Assembly (NCBI RefSeq): GCF_013256425.1
Contig: NZ_CP053904.1
Span: 3,038,001 to 3,102,000 of the forward strand
Source of the DNA: Hymenobacter sp. BRD67
Lineage (GTDB): Bacteria > Bacteroidota > Bacteroidia > Cytophagales > Hymenobacteraceae
Direction of reading: 5' to 3'
Length of the DNA: 64,000 bases
A model generated the notes under the pieces. It was not told the origin of the DNA. It saw nothing but the letters and a program-made list of their open reading frames with translations, and ran no database searches. The position numbers and the translations under genes are program-made. Every line of letters begins with the position of its first letter. The first letter of the stretch is position 1. Positions 38,771-49,181 of this stretch are shown here, piece after piece.

Positions 38771-38778
38771 CAAAAATA
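38771..38778 (-). promoter_or_regulatory. promoter of the His/Lys-rich gene
   Basis: TATTTTTG on the minus strand with TTG (38799-38801) 20 nt upstream: a complete Bacteroidota promoter. It lies inside any longer reading frame, which fixes the ATG at 38742. Confidence 0.7.
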
Positions 38779-38911
38779 CGTTTGATACCCCACCCGTGCA
38801 ACAGGCTTGCCGGGCACAACCGCTAGGTTTGGCGCCGTTATGCCTGTTTGCGGAAGGGGCACGAGCCTGCAATCGTTATCATTTTTTTACACAAACGCCC
38901 ACCTGCCCACC

Positions 38912-41900
38912 CTAAAGCGGAGCAATAGTGAGCCGCTGCCCGGCCGAGTTAGCGCCAAATTCCGGCGCGTACATACACTGCACCTGACTGAGGCCACCCG
39001 AAAAGTCGCCAGCCTGACTGGCCCGCAGTCGATATTCAAAGACGTGGGTGCCGCGCGGTACCAGGCTCAGAAAAAAGCTGGTAGCTGCGTCACGGGGGCT
39101 TTCATAATACCCCAGACCATTTTGGTACTGGTAGCCGCTGAGCTGATTAATTGGCTCGAGGCCGGCGGCGCGCTGGTCCTTTAAGTGCACGTATTCGAGC
39201 TCGCGGTCGGTACGCAGCACCAGGCGCACCACCAGGGCATCGCCCACTTTGAGCGGTGTAGTGGCCATGATTTTTTCGAGCTGCGGACCAGCGGCCGTGC
39301 GCGTTTCGCGGTAAAGCTGGCGCTCGAGGCTGAGCGGGGTAGCAGCGGGCGTTACCTTATCAATATCCTCAAAATACTGCCAGTAGAGCGCGCCCCAGGC
39401 CACGCCCGCGTCGGGCTTGGTGACGGTTACTTTCCCCTGGTTGGGCTGCACCTCGGCGGCCGCCCAGCTGGTTTTGAAGTAGCCCGTACCGGCCTGGCTG
39501 GCTTCGGGCCGAATGATTTCGCCCCCCATGCTTATTTTCAACGGCTGCGGGGCAGCCAGCCAGTCGGAGCCGCGCAGCAGCAAAGCATAGCAGGCGTCGG
39601 CGGTGGCGCGGGTGCTGGGCCAATTGTGGGTCTGCTTTTGCGTGAGCAGCCACAGCTTGAGCTCATCGACCGCTTGCTGGTCGTTTTTGATTTCGTCGAA
39701 GGCTTCGATAAGCGTTGCCTGGGTTTCGGTGGGCGACTCCTGCCAGTACGTACTGGCAATCACGTCTTTCCAGTACATACCCAGTGCGGGCGAGTGCAGG
39801 GCGTTTTCGGCAAGGGCCCGCATAATATCCTGGCTGGTATGGTTGGCCGCATCGTGCCGGTACAGGGCCAGCGCCAGCTGCCCTTGCAGCAGCGGGGCTT
39901 GGCGCGGCCAGTAGCGGGCCGCCTGCTGCCGATAAAAGGTATAAGCAGCTCCCGCACCCGCTGGCAGTGACCCGGCCGGCCAGAAGCTGCGGGCATACAG
40001 CCCCTGAATTTCGAGCAGGCTCAGCTCATCGCGCTCGGGCTTAAAGTCTTTGGCGCGGCGCAGCTCGACGTATTCGGCGGCAGTGGCGCGGTCCTGGTAG
40101 GCCAGGGCATTTTGCAGTATGGTGCGCGCTATTTCGTTCTGGCTGGCATCGAACGCATTCAGCTTTTTTAATTTACCGAACCCGGCCACAATCAGCTGGG
40201 TGATGTAGCGGTCAGCGGGCATGTTATCGAACCACGGAAACGCGCCGTCGGGCAGTTGCATAGCTTGTAGCCTGGCCAGGGCGCGGGCGGTTTCGCCATG
40301 CAGCCGGGCTTCGTCAAAGAGCGTGCTGAGGCGGGCCAGGCGCTCGGCTTCGCCCTGCGCATCGCGCACCCAGGGCGTTTCCTGCAAGAGCAGGCTTTTC
40401 AGCTCCTGGTTTTGGGCCAGCTTACTGGCCAGGGCATTTTGCTGGGCGGCAGTGCCGCTACGAGCCTGGCGCGTCCACTCGGCCAGCACAGCCTTGAAGC
40501 GCGGGTTGGACTTCAGAATCTGAGCCGCCAGCAGGTTAGCATAGAGCCGGCTGAATACTTGCTCGGAACACTCGTACGGGTATTCCATGAGGTAGGGCAG
40601 GCTCTGCATGGCATACCAGGCGGGGTTGGCAGTCATTTCCAGCGTGAGCGAGTAGTTGCGCCGGGTAGGCGAGCTGGTGCTGGTCAGCTTCTTCAGCTCA
40701 AACTCGCGGGTGGCTGGCCCTACGATTGGCAGCGGCAGGCTTTCGGTGATGAGAATCTTATTGGGCAGTACCGGCAGGGTGTTTTCCTCCCATCGGAGAA
40801 CCTCACCCCGGCCTCTCTCCAAAAGAGAGGGGACCCTTATGCTTGGTTTTGCGGCTCTTTTTACCTGCTAACTGCTCACTGTTCACTGCTAACTGGCTTT
40901 CGGCCACTACCCGATAGGTCACGGCCACCGGCGCAAAGTCGGCGGGCAGGCTTAGCTCCCAGCCCAGCGCGACGCTCTGGTGCGCGCCCGCTGCTACGGT
41001 CTGCTGGGCCGGGCTTTTCACTAACTGACCGGTAATATCCTGGCCCGTAGCGGCATCGAGCAGAAAGAGCTGGGCCGTGCCGCTGGTGGCGTAGTCAGTG
41101 AGGTTCGAGAATTTGGCGGCGAAAGTGAAAGTGTCGCCCGGCCGCAGAAAACGCGGCGCGTTGGGCGTAAGCTGGATTTCTTTCTGGGTAACGAGCTGCC
41201 GGGCCAGCTGGCCGGTATGCAGGCCTTTGTCGTGGGCCAGGGCCAGCAGCTGCCAGCGCGTCACGGCCTCGGGCATCTGAAATTCGAGCACTACTTCGCC
41301 GTTTTTATCGGTGCGCAGGGCAGGCTGCCAGAAGGCCGTTTCGCGAAAATCGCTGCGGGTGGGGATGGCAGTTAGGTCGGGGGAGGCAGGTTTTTGTTGA
41401 ACGCCATAAGCTACCGTTACGACCTCGCTCAACGAATTACTACCTGCCATTTTAGACATCGGAGCCGCCGCTCCAGAACTAAGTCCCCGAATCACTATTC
41501 GGGGGCCACCGCTAGGCACCGCGCGTTGTATCTGCACTCCAGCTACTTTCCCCTGCAAAGCTCTCTCAACTTTGCTACTACTACCGTTCTTCTGCCTCAG
41601 TTCTTCTTGGTCAGGCACTTCATTTAAGTGTTGCTGCCAATTATTTAATTCAGGGTAATCGACTGCTTTCAGCTCCACACCATCATTTGCTGTAGCGAAA
41701 AAATCAGAACTCATTTGCCCAAAAACGCCCTGCCGGCCAAACCGCGCCGGGAAGTAATTACCCCCAAACTCCAGCCCCTGAAAGCTATGCGACCGAAATA
41801 CATCCAGGCTCTGGTCATAGAGCGTAGCCAGCAGCTCGGCATCGGCGGCTTTGCCGTTGGCCTGGCGAATGGTAACGCGCCAGGTTTCGCGCTGGCCCGG

Positions 41901-44900
41901 CTGCAGCCGGTCGCGGAAGGTACTGATGGCCAGTTGTAGTGACTGAGGTTTTTCAGCTACCTGCACCACGGCATCGTGGCGATAGAGGTGGTTGTCGCGC
42001 ACCTGCGTAGTATGGAAATAGAGCGGGCCACGCGCATCAGCGAAACCACTTCCGAGGGCCAGGCGGCGCTGCTCACCGGCTTTCAGGGTTAGCCACTCGT
42101 GGTGTAGCAGTTCGCCGCCGCGCTCTACTTCGAGAAGTATATGGGCATCGGCCTCGCTGCTCCCCAGTAAGATGCTGGCCGGTTGTCCGGGCAATACAGT
42201 GTCTTGCAGCGACACAAACCAATCGGGCGTGGCAAAGGGCACGGCAGCGGCCTGCGAGTTATAGAGCGTAAAATCAAGCAGCGCCCGCGCCGAATCAGCG
42301 CCAGCTGCCTGGGCTTCGAGGCGGTAGCGGCCGGTGGGCAGCGCCGTCAGCGCAGCTTTCAGGTCGAGCTCCGGGCTGTTTTTAGTGTCGAAAGCCAGGG
42401 TCTTAACCAGCTCCGACGCGGCCTCGTTGTCGGCTGTTTCGGGCACCGGGCCGGGCATGCCGGGTGGGTTGGGGCGGTAGCGGCGGGCCAGCAGGCGCAA
42501 CGTGCCCGCCGCAGGCAGCGGCTCGCCGGTAGCATTGGTGCTCAACAGCGTGAAAGCCGGCAACCGCTGTTTATCGGCCGCGTCGGGGCCGGTAAGGCGC
42601 AGGCTGAGCGGATTGTGGCCGATGGGCACATTGCGCGTACCGGTGCGGGTTTCGCCAGCCGCGTCGGTTACGTCGGCCGTTATTTCAAATACGTAGCCCG
42701 GCTCCCAGTCCTGCCAGATACGACTGGGGTGACCCGCCGCTACAGGCACCAGCGGCGGCGTAAAGGTGATAGCGAAGCGGCCCTCACCATCGGTCGAAGT
42801 AGTGCCGTGGGCCACCTCCTGGTTACCGCCGCGTGGGCCGGGCTGAGACATACTTCGCCCGCCGAAGCCATACTCAAACAGCGGCCATAGCTCGCGGCGC
42901 GTTACTCGGTAGCTCACCTGTGCGCCGTCAGTGGCCTGCCCGGCGTAGGCGCGGGCACGGCCGGTCACGTTCAGCGGCTGGCCCAGCTGCGGCCGGCCGG
43001 GCACCGAGTCGAGCGCCACCAAAAAGGTCGGCCGCTTATAATCTTCCACGGCGAAGCGTAGCTCGCCGTCGTCAGCGCTCAGCGTAAATTCCCCGTTTAG
43101 CAAGCCGGCCGGCAGCACAAATGACCCGCTGAACGAGCCAAAATCGTTGGTAACGAAGCTTTGTTTTTGCAGCGTTTGGCCGTTCACATCTTCCAGCTCT
43201 ACCTCCTGCGGCTCTTTAGCTAACAGCTGTGCTTTACCCGCCTGACTCTCAGTCAGAATCCCCTTGAAATACACTATTTGTCCTGGCCGGTAGATAGCAC
43301 GGTCAGTAAATAGGAAGGTGTGGCGTTGCGGCGGCTTGGGCTCGTTTTCAGTACCAGAGAAGTAATAGGAATTTAGGGCGGTCAGCAGTGTATCACGGCC
43401 CAGCCAGGAGCGCACGCTGCTCAGCTGCTCACGGCCCAGCGCGTCAGTAGATTTATTCGGGGCCGGAATTTCTACCTCGCCCGTCGGGCCGGTGGGCAGC
43501 ACGTCGCCCAGGCGACGGTCGTCGCGCTGCTTGGCGCGATTATACACGTTGAAGGTGGCCTGATTTTTAACGCCCGCCAGCGGAACTCCGCTGGCCCGGT
43601 CTACCAGCAGCAGCGCCGTAGCGCCGCTGGCTGGGTTTGTGCGGTATACCAAACTGAGCTGACTGGCTCCCAGCAGGGCATAGGCCGTTACGGTACCAGC
43701 CGGTGCTGAAGTCGCAGCCTGGTCGGTTAGAAGCTGAGCCTTATTGCTAAGCAGGATGAGGTAATAGCCAGCCGGCAGCGCCGCACCGGCCGCCGCCAGC
43801 TTCTGCTCTTTGTAGTCGAAGGAGTGCGCGGGCAGCGGCACGGCCCAGGTGGCGGCCGGAGCGGCTTCTAAAGCATGGGCGAAGCGCTTGGCGAGCGGAC
43901 GGTTCTGGGGGTCGTAGTGGCCTTGCTGCCATTCTTTAGCGCTGATGCGATACGCCCAGGCGTGCAGCTCCGTCACGTTGCGTACCGTCACATCCAGCCG
44001 CCAGGGCTGGCCGGGCACCACCACATCGGCCGCCGAAAAGGCTAGCTCGGGCTGCTCGATAGCGGCGCGTAGCTGCCGGGCCCGCGCCGCGCCGCGCGAC
44101 TTCGGAAACCGGGCTTCGGCCGTGTGCGTGAGGGTAAGAGCAGCTACCTCATCGCCGGCTTCATGGCGCGCCTGGGCGCGCCGCGCCATAAACTCCGTAC
44201 TGGCAGGCAGGGCTTTATACATTTCGGCCAAACGCTGTAGAGCTGGCTCATACTGGTCGGCCAAAGGAGTGTTTTGGGTAAAGCCGTGCAGGTAATGGAG
44301 GCGCTGCAAGTCCACGTCGGCCAGCGCGGCCGGATTATTGGCAGCGAGGCGGGCGGCCGTGAGGGCCTGCAACAGCTGCAACGCGTGCAGCGGCCCATTG
44401 AGCGAGTCGGCCGCCGGGGCCGTCAGCCGCAGGGCCGCAAACTCCGGCGCGCTGCCAAGCAGCTGCGGGTCGGTGGGCTGCCACTGCTGCTCGGGTTTGG
44501 TGATGTACCATTCCTGATTTTGCAGCCCCGCAATGGCCCGCTGGGCCAGCAGGTCGTAGAGCGTGGGGCGCAGAGCGCGGCCCTCGGCATCGCCGCCCGT
44601 GACCAGGTTGCCCAGGCTGGCCAGGGAGGTTTTTAGCTGGCGCTGGGGCTCGTCTTCTACTGACTGCTGGTAGTGCCGCACAATGGCCGAGCCCAGCCGG
44701 CCGGCATCCCAGGTGGCGAGGGTGGTGCCACCGTTAGCCGCGCCGGGGGTGCTTTGGTCGGTGGTGGGCGCGGCCCCGGCCGTACGCCCGTACAGCTGGT
44801 AGCGGTGCTGAGTATAGTAATCGGCATACAAGCCCGCCAGCAGCGAATGCAAGATGGGACGGGCGGGAAACCGGGCCATTTTTACATCTTGTTCCAGTAG

Positions 44901-45173
44901 CGCAATGGCCTTCTCGTCGGCATCCTGCTCCCTGGCTTCGAGCAGCCGGATTTTATATAGTAAAGCTCTAATATAAGCAGCGGCATCGTCTTGCTTTTTG
45001 GCTTGCTGATAGATTTTTTCTACCAGCGGCGCGGCCGTGGCCGTTTGCTCCTTGCTGAGTAAGGCGTCAATTTTTTTCCACTGCGCGGCAAATGGCGAGG
45101 GCGGCCCCGGTGCGGCCGAATCGGCAAGGAGCACAGTCATCAGTAGAATACAGCAAAGCAAGAAGATACGCAT
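38912..45173 (-). CDS. alpha-2-macroglobulin family protein with plug-like insert, split
   Basis: After repair about 2087 residues, normal for Bacteroidota members. A signal peptide is followed by MG-type beta domains (IYRPGQIVYFKGILTESQAG in MG2), the central A2M segment (ETAFWQPALRTDKNGEVVLE, MPEAVTRWQLLALAHDKGL) and the thioester domain with YPYECSEQVFSRLYANLLA; CSEQ fits the CXEQ thioester motif. The protein is thus a protease trap or envelope guard. Residues about 1194-1261 contain a TonB-plug/SusC-like stretch (ALQGKVAGVQIQ, RIVIRGLSSG, VVTVAYGVQQK). At 40801-40895 in-frame repeats encode SQLAVNSEQLAG and PLSFGERPGVR. Two bases are missing, at C runs 40806-40809 and 40789-40791; adding them gives RPGVRFSDGEENTLPVLPN. 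It follows mreD by 84 nt. Confidence 0.85.
40801..40895. repeat. two intergenic-type repeats inside the alpha-2-macroglobulin gene
   Basis: Repeat A, 40801-40836, contains CCGGCCTCTCTCC and an inverted GAGAGG; repeat B, 40865-40895, repeats CTGCTAACTG and CTCACTGTTCACTG words. Both resemble repeats normally found between genes, yet both are translated here. Confidence 0.65.
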
Positions 45174-45257
45174 AAGGGCAGGCTTACGGCCGAGGTTGAT
45201 GCCCTAAAGATGCCGGAACCATGCCAACTGCACACGCCGCCGCCTTACTCCCCGAAG

Positions 45258-45785
45258 CTAGCTGCGCCCGCGCCGCACCGGGAAAAACAGCAGCTGCACT
45301 ATCAGCAGCGCCACACTCGTAAACAGAATGCTGACCCCCACCCGGCCCAGGGCCAGCAGCGGATGCCGGAACGAGCCCAGCTCGAGAAAGAAATAAACCA
45401 CATGGTGCATACTCACGAGTAGCAGCAGGTACACCATAAACCACTGCCAGCCCATCTGGTGCACATTCACCGTATCCTGGGCATCGTAGCCGTCGCGCGG
45501 GGTAAGCAGGCGCAGCACCCAGGGGCGCAGGTAAGCCAGCAGCACGGCCGCCGCCGCGTGCAGCCCGCCCGTGTCGTAGCTGATGTCCATGGTCAGGCCT
45601 ATCGCAAACCCCAGTAGCAGCTGCAACGCAATGGGCGTGCGCAGGGGCAAAAACAGGATATAGCCCAGGTAAAGAAAGCACCAGCCCAGCCCGAACAGCG
45701 ACAGCTGCCCGATAATCAGGACCTGCACGCCGGCATACAGCCCAAAGCGCAGCAGCTGCCGCAACACAACGCCTAGCATACTCAT
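45258..45785 (-). CDS. mreD: rod shape-determining protein MreD
   Basis: 175-residue inner-membrane protein of the elongasome. Five or six hydrophobic segments (LLRFGLYAGVQVLIIGQLSL, CFLYLGYILFLPL, LLLGFAIGLTMDISYDTGG). The sequence FLPLRTPIALQLLLGFAIGL and GLTMDISYDTGGLHAAA is typical of the Bacteroidota type. It starts by overlapping the mreC stop (4 nt). MreD supports MreB/MreC-guided side-wall synthesis. The following gene is not mrdA or rodA but the alpha-2-macroglobulin gene. Confidence 0.85.
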   Translation of the reverse strand: MSMLGVVLRQLLRFGLYAGVQVLIIGQLSLFGLGWCFLYLGYILFLPLRTPIALQLLLGFAIGLTMDISYDTGGLHAAAAVLLAYLRPWVLRLLTPRDGYDAQDTVNVHQMGWQWFMVYLLLLVSMHHVVYFFLELGSFRHPLLALGRVGVSILFTSVALLIVQLLFFPVRRGRS

Positions 45786-46816
45786 GGGCGCGGTATTTTC
45801 GGCTTAACGACGGGCTTCACGGGGGCCGGCTCGGGGGCGGTAGCCGCGGCTTCGAGCGAGTCGCGCTCGGTGCGGGGGCGGTTGTGCACCACGTACACGT
45901 AGGTAAGGCGGCTGAAATCGACGCCCAGCCGCACCCGCACCGTCCAGAAATTCTTGTCCGGCTCCTTCACAAACGACTCTACGGTACCGATAAACACGCC
46001 TTCGGGAAACACGGCATTGTAGCCCGACGTCACCACCGAGTCGCCGCGCACCAGGCGGTTCTGGCGCGGAATGTAGTCGAGCAGCGCGTAAGTAAAGTCA
46101 TCGCCGGGCCATTTCACACTGCCAAAGGTACCGTCGCGCTTTATTTTGGCGGCGATGGCCATTTTGGAGTGCAGCAGCGAAAACACGGTGGCGTAGTGTG
46201 CGCTCACCGCTTTTACCTGGCCCACCACGCCGCTGCTACTCATCACGCCCAGGCCGGGCTGCACCCCATCAGCCGCGCCTACGTTCAGCGTCAGGTAGTT
46301 GTCTACGGCCCGCAACGAATTGTTGATAACCCGGGCCGCCACCAGCGGATACGCGGCATCATGGGTCGGCACCTGGGCGGCGCCCAGTAATAAGGTATCA
46401 GGATAATTACTTATTCTTGGCTTTAACCCCTTGGCCTCCTTGCTTTTGCCGGCGAGCGCGGGCACGGCGGCCTCGCTGAGCGCGGGCCGCAGGTGCCGGT
46501 AGATAATATGGCCCAGGGTATCGCGCCGCACCGGCAGCGAGTCGGCCTCGCGGCGCGCAAAATCGGGCGGATAAAGCTGCTGGCGCAGCCGGGCATTGTC
46601 GGTCAGCAGCTGACGGTTCAGCTCATCGAGCCGGAAATAATCGGCCACCTGCGTGCGGCGCGCCAGCACGACGCCCGCGTACGCATTGGCCGAGTTGAAA
46701 AAAGCGGCCCGATGATACGAGCTATTGGTAACAAACAGAAAAAGACTCATCACCTCCAGCAGCACAAAGAGCATCACTCCCTGGAAGCGCAGCAGAAACG
46801 CGATAAGATTACGCAT
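45782..46816 (-). CDS. mreC: rod shape-determining protein MreC
   Basis: 344-residue bitopic membrane protein of the elongasome. One N-terminal helix (GVMLFVLLEVMSLFLFV), a coiled coil (DELNRQLLTDNARLRQQL) and periplasmic beta domains with NSLRAVDNYLTLNVGAADGV, SSSGVVGQVKAVSAHYATVF and RLVRGDSVVTSGYNAVFPEG, all MreC landmarks. Pro-rich C-terminal tail. Second gene of the mreBCD row; a 21-bp hairpin lies between it and mreB. Confidence 0.93.
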   Translation of the reverse strand: MRNLIAFLLRFQGVMLFVLLEVMSLFLFVTNSSYHRAAFFNSANAYAGVVLARRTQVADYFRLDELNRQLLTDNARLRQQLYPPDFARREADSLPVRRDTLGHIIYRHLRPALSEAAVPALAGKSKEAKGLKPRISNYPDTLLLGAAQVPTHDAAYPLVAARVINNSLRAVDNYLTLNVGAADGVQPGLGVMSSSGVVGQVKAVSAHYATVFSLLHSKMAIAAKIKRDGTFGSVKWPGDDFTYALLDYIPRQNRLVRGDSVVTSGYNAVFPEGVFIGTVESFVKEPDKNFWTVRVRLGVDFSRLTYVYVVHNRPRTERDSLEAAATAPEPAPVKPVVKPKIPRP

Positions 46817-46833
46817 GGTGAAAATGAGGAACG

Positions 46834-46886
46834 AAGAATGAGGAATGAAGAATTACCCCGGCGGCAATTCTTCATTCCTCATTCTT
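46834..46886. repeat. low-complexity inverted repeat between mreC and mreB
   Basis: 21-bp perfect arms (46834-46854 with 46866-46886), made of GAATGAGG/AATGAAG words, loop of 11 nt. Confidence 0.7.
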
Positions 46887-46901
46887 TGCTCTCAGTTGAG
46901 T

Positions 46902-47927
46902 TTACGTTAAGAGTACGCCCCGGTAAGCCTGAATATCCTTGATTGCCTTGCCGGTGCCGCGCACCACGGCCCGCAGCGGGTCTTCGGCAATGTGGATGGG
47001 CAGCTTGGTTTTGGCAGCCAGGCGCTTGTCGAGGCCGCGCAGCAGCGCGCCGCCGCCGGTGAGGTGAATACCGTTCTCGTAGATATCGGCCGACAGCTCG
47101 GGAGGACTGATTTCCAGGGCCTTGAGCACAGCTTCTTCGATTTTGGCTACCGACTTGTCGAGGGCAATAGCGATTTCCGACGACGTTACCTTAATCACCT
47201 TCGGAATGCCCGTCATCAGGTCGCGGCCGCGCACCTCATAGTCGGGCGGCGTCACGTCGAGCTCGGTCAGGGCCGCTCCTACCTCAATCTTGATGCGCTC
47301 GGCCGAGCGCTCGCCAATCAGCAGGTTGTGCTGCCGGCGCATATAGTCCAGAATGTCTTGGTTGAACACGTCGCCGGCCGTTTTAATCGACTGGTCGCAC
47401 ACGATACCCGAGAGGGCGATAACCGCAATCTCGGTGGTACCGCCCCCAATGTCGATTATCATCGAGCCCACGGGCTGCTCCACATCAATGCCGATGCCGA
47501 TGGCGGCGGCCATCGGTTCCTGAATCATCCACACCTCCTTGGCTCCGGCGTGCTCGGCCGAGTCGCGCACGGCGCGCTTCTCCACTTCCGTAATGCCGCT
47601 CGGAATGCAGATAACCATGCGGTGCGAAGGCTGAAACAGCCGGTTGCGCGTATCAATGAGCCGGATGAGGCCCTTTATCATTTCCTCAGCGGCGTGGAAG
47701 TCGGCAATTACGCCGTCCTTGAGCGGGCGGATGGTCTTAATATTATCGTGTGTTTTCTCGTGCATCTGCTGCGCCTTACTGCCCACCGCAATCACCTTGT
47801 TGGTGGTGCGGTCTTTGGCAATAATGCTCGGCTCATCCACCACAATCTTATCATTGTGAATGATTAACGTATTGGCAGTGCCCAGGTCAATGGCAATGTC
47901 GCTGGTCAGGAAATTGAAGAACCCCAT
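46902..47927 (-). CDS. mreB: rod shape-determining protein MreB
   Basis: 341-residue bacterial actin. Phosphate-1 motif AIDLGTANTLI, phosphate-2 motif SMIIDIGGGTTEIAVIALSG, adenosine motif HLTGGGALLRGLDKRLA. MreB filaments guide peptidoglycan synthesis along the side wall. First gene of the mreBCD row. A strong TACCTTTG promoter box lies 42 nt upstream. Confidence 0.97.
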   Translation of the reverse strand: MGFFNFLTSDIAIDLGTANTLIIHNDKIVVDEPSIIAKDRTTNKVIAVGSKAQQMHEKTHDNIKTIRPLKDGVIADFHAAEEMIKGLIRLIDTRNRLFQPSHRMVICIPSGITEVEKRAVRDSAEHAGAKEVWMIQEPMAAAIGIGIDVEQPVGSMIIDIGGGTTEIAVIALSGIVCDQSIKTAGDVFNQDILDYMRRQHNLLIGERSAERIKIEVGAALTELDVTPPDYEVRGRDLMTGIPKVIKVTSSEIAIALDKSVAKIEEAVLKALEISPPELSADIYENGIHLTGGGALLRGLDKRLAAKTKLPIHIAEDPLRAVVRGTGKAIKDIQAYRGVLLT

Positions 47928-47968
47928 TTAGATAGCTCAGCGCGGAATAAGAAACTGGTAGTAATAAG

Positions 47969-47976
47969 CAAAGGTA
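47969..47976 (-). promoter_or_regulatory. promoter of the mreBCD operon
   Basis: TACCTTTG on the minus strand, perfect TAnnTTTG. A TTG at 47993-47995 lies 16 nt upstream, slightly closer than usual. Confidence 0.6.
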
Positions 47977-48182
47977 GTATAGAACGCCGTGGCAACGATT
48001 GCACCGCCGGCAACCACAGCGGCCGGCGGGCCAGCGCCCCGGCGAATTAAAAATTTTTACTATATATTAAAAATATCTCAAACTCCCGTGCCACAGCAGG
48101 GCAACAGTGTCCTTTTGGCAGCACGGCGTTTTCGCCACTACGTAGCAATAGCCACGCGCCTTTCATTATACAACTTTTCTTT

Positions 48183-48989
48183 ATGCTGCACTATCTGGGC
48201 TATCTCGCGGCCGTTTTTATTGGGCTGGCGCTGGGTATCATGGGGGGCGGCGGCTCTATCCTGACGGTGCCGGCGCTGGTGTACCTGCTGGGGGTAAGCC
48301 CGGTGCAGAGCACGGCGTACTCGCTCTTCATTGTGGGCAGCACCTCGCTGGTAGGCGCGGCCGGCTATTTTCGCAAGGGGCTGGTAGCATTGCCCACGGC
48401 CCTGGTCCTTCTGCTACCCTCGCTCGTGGTGGTGTTTCTGACGCGCAGGGTGCTGCTGCCCGCTATTCCGCACGAGCTGTTTACCGTGGGCAGCCTGGTT
48501 TTTACCAAAGACCTGCTGGTGCTGCTGGCGTTTGCCGGGCTAATGGTAGCGGCGGCCACTTCCATGATTCGCCATTCGGCGCCGGAAGCCGCCCTGCCGC
48601 GGCTCCCGGCGCCCAACTACGCACTGGTGCTGGGCATCGGGGCCGTGGTGGGCTTCCTTACCGGTTTTGTGGGCGCGGGCGGCGGTTTTCTCATTATTCC
48701 GGCGCTGGTGCTGGGCGCACGGCTGCCCATGAAGATGGCCGTGGGCACCTCCCTGACTATTATCGCCTTGAACTCGCTCATTGGCTTCAGCGGCGACCTG
48801 AGCGCGGGCCGGGCTATCGACTGGGGCTTTCTGCTGGGCTTTCTGGCTTTTGCGCTCGGGGGCATTGTGCTGGGTACCCGCCTGGCCCCGCTCATTCCAG
48901 GCGCCCGGCTCAAGCCTGCTTTCGGCTGGTTTACCCTGGCAATGGGCACGTTTATTCTGGCTAAAGAGCTTTTATTTCCTCATCACTAA
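48183..48989 (+). CDS. TauE/SafE (TSUP) family sulfite/organosulfur exporter
   Basis: 268-residue polytopic inner-membrane transporter. Two repeated halves: GLALGIMGGGGSILTVPALV near the start and VGFLTGFVGAGGGFLIIPALV in the middle, each with the family's glycine-rich hairpin. TSUP proteins move sulfite, sulfoacetate and related anions. Downstream on the same strand are a TsdA-like cytochrome and a DsrE protein, so a sulfur-compound role is likely; direction of transport is inferred. Confidence 0.88.
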   Translation: MLHYLGYLAAVFIGLALGIMGGGGSILTVPALVYLLGVSPVQSTAYSLFIVGSTSLVGAAGYFRKGLVALPTALVLLLPSLVVVFLTRRVLLPAIPHELFTVGSLVFTKDLLVLLAFAGLMVAAATSMIRHSAPEAALPRLPAPNYALVLGIGAVVGFLTGFVGAGGGFLIIPALVLGARLPMKMAVGTSLTIIALNSLIGFSGDLSAGRAIDWGFLLGFLAFALGGIVLGTRLAPLIPGARLKPAFGWFTLAMGTFILAKELLFPHH

Positions 48990-49181
48990 CCCGAAAACAG
49001 GGAAACAAGCCAGTTAGGAAGCCTAATGTATTTTAGCGCAGTCCACCAGCTGGTAGACGGGGCCGGCTGCCCACAAGCTGATGGGAAACCTGGAAGCTCT
49101 ACAAAATACATTAGAAATTCACTATATTTATAATAATTACCAAACTCAGCCTATTACTACGTAGCTACTTACCTGGAATTC

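Noticed and set aside
46992..47867. 291-codon frame opposite mreB
   Set aside because: Antisense shadow of a strongly conserved gene; no recognisable protein.
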